Source: Gavia stellata
Lineage: Eukaryota; Chordata; Aves; Gaviiformes; Gaviidae
Assembly: GCF_030936135.1 (NCBI RefSeq)
Contig: NC_082610.1
Location: forward strand, 20,842,428-20,906,427
Length of the DNA stretch: 64,000 nt
Direction of reading: 5' to 3'
The first letter of the stretch is position 1. Each line of letters starts with the position of its first letter. The notes under the pieces are model-generated. The model ran no database searches and had not been told where the DNA came from. It saw only the letters and a list, made by a program, of their open reading frames with translations. The translations under genes were made by a program, and so were the position numbers. Of the stretch, positions 59,201 through 64,000 are shown piece by piece.

Positions 59201-62200
59201 TCGGTGTGGACCAGCTCTCCCCGTGAGCCTGACAGCCAGATTTTCCAAGCGGGCACCCAAAACACCAACCCTCCGCAGTTTTTCTGGAGTTAATTAAGGA
59301 GCAGCCTCTCCACCGCATTGTTCCCCATGTACACCCTGTTCTGAGCCGGCTTCGCCAATATTGGCTCCTGCCTTGCTGCGCAGGGTGGTAACCTGTTTTT
59401 CTAGTACAGCAAACCAATCTCTTACCAGGTCGGTGGTGGCGTGGCGTGCGTATGCTCTCGGAGGGCTCCCAAGGACCTGCTTTTACACCGTTTCTGAAGG
59501 TACGATTTTTGTTTAAGTTGCCCACTGTTGAGTTAGGCACCTGGGAGGAACTGGGAAGGGGATCCTCATGGTTTTGCAGGGAAATACGATGATGTCCCCA
59601 GCCTGCGGGACCCTGGCAGGGCTCTTGGTGCTCTAGTAGGGCAGCCGAGCTCCTTCTGGGGTTGCCTCTCATGGGGCTGCAGTGCTTTTGGAGGGGGGCT
59701 TGGGAAAAGAGGAGAAGGGTGAGGTGTTTTCTGATACTGGCAGAGTTGCAAACGTACGTGTGCAGGAGCGCCTGGTCTGCTGTAGGCTGTCATTCACAGG
59801 ACGGGGAAGAAGCAACAGCCCAGTTTAGGTGACAGGGCCATGGGGAAGACAGGGAGATGCACGTGCAGTGTCAAGCCTGTCCTGTCCCTGGTGTGTGACA
59901 GCAGGGAAGTTGCTCACATTAGTGTGGTCTGGCTCGCTGAGCGATGCTGGGGCAGCGGCTGTCTTTATACCAGACCTACTGCAAGGGGAAGCCGACTTTA
60001 ACCAAGGTCCGTGAGTACGGGGGTAGGCGTGATGGTTACGGAGGCATTCAACCGCACTCTGTGCTCTTATTTAAATATCTGCTATGTAATTCAGATGCAG
60101 GTTCTTAAAAGTAACTTCTCTCAGGTGAATGACAGCCACTTAACGAGTTTGTCTGAAAACGTGAGTGTTGGTGACGATTAACGTTAGGAGGCATTTCTAG
60201 GACAAGCCAGTGAGTGCACGGGTCTGCTGTTGCTCCCTCGCTCACTCGTGCCCTTCAAGGGAGCAGGCAAGACTCCTCTGCCTTCAGGATGTTATTGCAG
60301 GAGGACGTCAGGCTCCAGTTGGTAACGCCGAGGTGTCCTTGGCTCACAGATTCTCCGAAATCCCCCCGTCCTGATGAGAGCCCTCTCTGCACTGGCAGCA
60401 ATGCACTGTTCCCCTTACTGATGCGATGGTACGCTCGGCTCGATTACTATTTCCCTTCCTTGAGACAGACATCCAACACTTCAACCTCCCTGTTGCTGCG
60501 TGAGCTGAGAGCACGCCCAAGGATCACCGATGTGTGAGGCTTTGGGCAGCCGTCGGTACCGGTGGCTTTGTACCTGCTGGGTGAGCACAGAGTCATTCTG
60601 GGCACTTGTATAGGCAAAATCTGACTATACATTCTTTGCCTGGAGGTTTTGGGCGTCTGCTAGTGGAGGGAGGCTCAGATTCATAAGCACAAGTGTAAGG
60701 ACTGGTCAACACAGGAGGAGGTGGCGTTGTAAGGCCCCCTCCTCGGGAGAAGCTTTGCTAGTCTAAAGATAGTATCTCGCTGCAGGTTAGCAGGGAGTTA
60801 AATTTCTTGGGCAGTCTTAAAAGCTCCTCTTAGTCCCGTTTTTTGTCAGGAAGCAAATTATTGGGAAGTGTTTAATCAGACTAAGGTTTCACCCACGGAA
60901 GGATATTTCTGTCAGTCACCGCCCCTTCTTTGCTATCGCTTCAGCTCCAGCAGCAATTGCTGGTGGTGTGTTTCGCAGTGCCCCAGCAGTTGCATGGGGT
61001 TCTGCACCAAGGGTACAGATAACGCAGGCAGTGATGAGAAATCATAGAAGGAAAGAGCTGATATGAACATCGCCTTGTTCTGAGGTGAAGAAATCATGAA
61101 TATTCAGGGCTTCTGTGCAGGAAGTTTGACTAAACTGATTGCTGCTTTAAAGCTTGTTTTGGGATGCGTAAACCAGCAGCAATCCCTTGGAACAGCTCTT
61201 ATCTGAAGCTGGGCACTGTTTCTTGGCTGCTCTTGTTTGCTAGAGGTGGGTAAAATGTTTGCTCCCCTGGCAAGATTAGTGTTTTAATCCCACCTTAAGC
61301 AATCAAAAAAGAAAGCCAGCAAATGCTACTGCTTACCAGAGCTTTATTGTGAATGGGTGTAAGGGCATGGACAGGAAGGGCTGCTGGTACACCAGCTCCC
61401 CATCCCTTCTCCTTTCCAGTTGGATTCATCCTCTCCTGAAAAGGGTGATAAAGCCCTTAAGCGACTCTTATCCTGAGGGCACTGGGTGAATCCCTTCCTC
61501 CAGTCCTCATTTTGATTACTCAGGCTAAGCAATGATGAAAGGCTATGCCAAGCCGTAGTCCAACAGACCATCACTCCTCTTGGAGCAAAGCAACACAGAC
61601 AGAAGCCCAAACTAAGCTGCTGCTTCTTCCTAGGACTGTCAGGTTCCTTCCAGGGGCAGGTGACAAATTGTCCAGATCCCTTTCTCCAAATTTCCAGAGA
61701 TTTTCCCTTGTCTCCCGTTACAGAGACCCATCAGGCTCTCACACCTGCCCAACAGGTCAACAAGTGGGCGCCCCGACCCTGCTTCTCCCTGTCTCTCCTC
61801 CTTTTCCCCGTGTCTCCTTTGCCTGCCTTAGACCTCCCAGAGTTGCTGTACAAAGTGCAGCTCCCCGAGTGTTTTGCTGCCTGAACAGGTCTGCAAATGA
61901 GTGGCTGTTTACTGCAGGCACAGCTGAAAGGAAGGCTCCAAAACCTCCTGATCCGAGGAAGCTGCCTGCTAAGCCAACAGCTTCATGACTACTGACCAGC
62001 ACATTTCTCATCAGCACAGTAGGTGAGTCAAACTCGTGAACTCCCAGATGCCAATGTCATCACAGCAACCCAGCCTGGCGCCCATCCCATAACCCTGCAA
62101 AGGGTTTTCTTTCGATCAAACCCAACAAGCCAGATCCAGTGAACCAGAACGACTTGGCCCTTGGTAGTGCAAACTCATGGTTGCAGGGAAGAGCAGGATA

Positions 62201-63109
62201 AGGCTCAGGGAAAGGGAACAAAATTGGGAAGAGCTCTGGAGCAACTTCTGTCGGAGGAATGACTGGCTGAGCTCGGACTGCCCAGCCTGGGAAAGGGTGG
62301 CGGAGGGACAGGGGAGAGGTCTGACATCAGGAGTGTCTGGAAAGGGTGGCTCTCTGCTCTTCTCTTTCCAGTTCACGATCTAGGCAACGACACAGTAAGC
62401 CACCATGTGAGAAACCAGCTAACTAAATGAGATGATAGTTCTTTTGTTGGGTGGGACAACTTCTTGGTAGAGGATACTGTGGAAGCTAGCATCTGACACA
62501 GCTTAAAAAGGCAATTGGATGAATAAATGGAAATAAAAACATCCACTGAGGCTTATCAGAAGCAAGTAAGACCTTTAGCTGTATACTGCAGGAGGCTGGA
62601 GGAACATTTTGGGGGGGAAGTATCGTTGGGTGCTTACCCCAGTCTTATATTGTCCCCGAGCATCTGCTGTCAGGCATTGGCAGAAGACAATAAGCAGAAG
62701 GGCAAGTAACCAGGAGGCAGCCAGCAGTTGTGAAGCAGTGGTATATGGAGGGCAAGGAAGCAGGCTGAAAAAAAAAAACATTTGCGGGAAAATCACAGGT
62801 GCAGCACATTTCTAGTGGCCTTTCATCCGGGAAGACCGTGAGCTGCTTTGTGAATTGCTCGGGACAAAAGCAGGGCAATCCAGGAGACGCCTGTCTGCGT
62901 GGCAATGATGAGAACAGATCTATGATAATGTGGTACTGTGAGCACAAGCACAGGTAAATAACATTACTGAGAAGTCCCTGTGAGGGCAACAAGACTAATT
63001 CTGTATGTATGGGGCTGAGCTGCAGTTTGTCTACGTATACAGACCTTTTCCTGCTTGGCTCGTACAACGTGACGAGGCAACGCTGAGCCCTTTCTTCTCT
63101 CTCTCTCAG
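56277..63109. other. Unassigned stretch, possibly upstream exons or intron of the 63-kb gene
   Basis: No exon is recognised with confidence. A short candidate starts with ATG at 61985 and ends at a strong donor (CAGTAG-GTGAGT, exon end 62022), but its phase does not fit the transmembrane frame of the next exon. Other frames, such as 150 codons at 58.8-59.3 kb, have no known domain. Confidence 0.4.
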
Positions 63110-63289
63110 AGGAACAAGACATGATACAGAAGAGCTCTGTCACGCTCTACTTGCACAGCTTACAGATGCCCTTTTCCAATACCTGGAAGTATGGGATCTT
63201 GGCATTAGCCATCCTCTTGCTCCTGGTAGCCCTGGCTATCTTAAGTTGCCAGATGTGTCAGCTCCAGAAACGTAACAGGACTGGAAAAA
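63110..63289 (+). CDS. Internal exon of a single-pass membrane protein, SLC51B-like
   Basis: A 180-base exon lies between a strong acceptor (TTCTTCTCTCTCTCTCAG) and a consensus donor (GTAAGT at 63290). In the frame of the ATG at 63121 it enters and leaves in the same phase. It encodes a polar N-terminal part, the motif NTWKYGILALA, a run of about 20 hydrophobic residues, then a basic flank (QLQKRNRTGK). The Trp-X-X-X-Ile-Leu-X-Leu-Ala entry to the membrane resembles the beta subunit of the organic solute (bile acid) transporter, SLC51B, whose single membrane span begins with W-N-x-S-I-L-x-L-A. The identification rests on that short match only. Other exons are not identified. It may instead be another small type I membrane protein. 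Confidence 0.45.
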
Positions 63290-63871
63290 GTAAGTATCAG
63301 GCTACAGTGCTCAGCAGCCACTGGGAGCCTGCGTTTCTGCTGCCCTTTCCTCTCAACAAGCATCTTCCACCCTGGGCCAAACACAGGAGCTCAGCTTTTA
63401 TGCTTCCAGCTGCCACCATTTCTGTCCTGGTCACTCTGTGGCAAGCTGCATGTCCATGATCTCCATTGAGATGGAGATCTTAACATCTCAAGGGGGATGT
63501 TAACCTCCCCTCAATAAGGGAGCAGGTTCCTCCTCTTAAAATGAAGTTAGCTCTATGTGCGAGAAGACAAGAGGTGGGAAACTGGGGCAGGTCGCCTCTC
63601 CTGGTTGTTACCTGCAAGGGGAAGAAACAAGGCACACATTACAGGATCCCACAAGCACGTCCTGCCCGTACAGTCGTAGCCTCGCTACAAGCCAGCTGCT
63701 TCTTCACCGGGCCAGACACATAAGCATGGCTTCCTCTGTCCTCTCCAGCTTAACTGTTATCTCACGCCCCAGGTGATACCAGGCTCACCAACTCTTCCTC
63801 GCTCTCCACAGTTCTTCCCAGCCTCCTGTCACCCAGCCTCAGCAACCCCACTCTGCCTGGATGGCTTTTAC

Positions 63872-63976
63872 AAAAGAAAAAATAAAATAAAATAAAAAAA
63901 TTAAAATAAAATAAAATAAAATAAAATAAAGTAAAATAAAATAATTAAATTAAATTAAATTAAATTAAATTAATTA
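63872..63976. repeat. AT-rich pentanucleotide microsatellite
   Basis: (AAAAT)n with a few interruptions is followed by (AAATT)n, about 105 bases in all. The change of unit partway through indicates spread of a single point variant along the array. Confidence 0.95.
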
Positions 63977-64000
63977 TCTCTCGCACTTGCTTCTTCCTCC

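Noticed and set aside
61985-62022. Short first coding exon (ATG at 61985, donor GTGAGT) for the 63-kb membrane protein
   Set aside because: It ends after the second base of a codon, whereas the transmembrane frame of the next exon needs an upstream exon ending after the first base. Joined in its own frame it reads into a stop within the 63.1-kb exon and loses the membrane span.

Overview
This window is vertebrate nuclear DNA, almost certainly from a bird. At least eight fragments of CR1 LINEs (the dominant avian retrotransposon) carry the typical 3' end and a GATTCTGTG-type tail. The one complete gene has exons of uniform size separated by short introns, and the CpG-rich, minisatellite-laden stretches look like an avian microchromosome or subtelomeric region. 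There are no bacterial operons, CRISPR arrays or insertion sequences. Almost all of the very long open frames are artefacts of tandem repeats.

Layout. 1-31.6 kb: moderate-GC DNA with no coding exon I can recognise, scattered CR1 fragments (12.8-13.5, 17.4-17.7, 21.1-21.3, 24.7-24.9 kb) and simple repeats. 31.6-33.4 kb: a C-rich minisatellite with a unit of about 30 bp runs into a CpG island. The island carries an NRF1-like site, a TCTCGCGAGA promoter element, a probable minus-strand non-coding first exon with a good donor, and then an intact tRNA-Ala(AGC) gene with a Pol III terminator. The simplest reading is that a minus-strand gene starts here and that much of the first 33 kb is its first intron, with its coding exons beyond the left edge. 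33.4-38.1 kb: mostly featureless, with a 200-base assembly gap and a CR1 tail. 38.1-42.1 kb: a roughly 760-base polypurine tract, a 14-15 bp minisatellite, a second CpG-island promoter (Sp1/NRF1-like), and a 2.2-kb minisatellite with a unit of about 42 bp and visible higher-order structure.

43.3-53.9 kb: the ribonuclease inhibitor gene RNH1 on the plus strand. It has nine coding exons, seven of them exactly 171 bp (each encoding two leucine-rich repeats), and encodes 456 residues with 32 cysteines. The reading frame is intact across all eight splice junctions. The protein binds and silences pancreatic-type ribonucleases and angiogenin in the cytosol. Its promoter is probably the CpG island near 39.4 kb, so the large minisatellite would lie in the first intron.

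53.9-64 kb: mostly unassigned sequence with one CR1 fragment. Near 63.1-63.3 kb there is a 180-base exon encoding a single transmembrane segment. It resembles the membrane segment of the organic solute transporter beta subunit (SLC51B), a tentative call. The window ends in an AT-rich pentanucleotide repeat.
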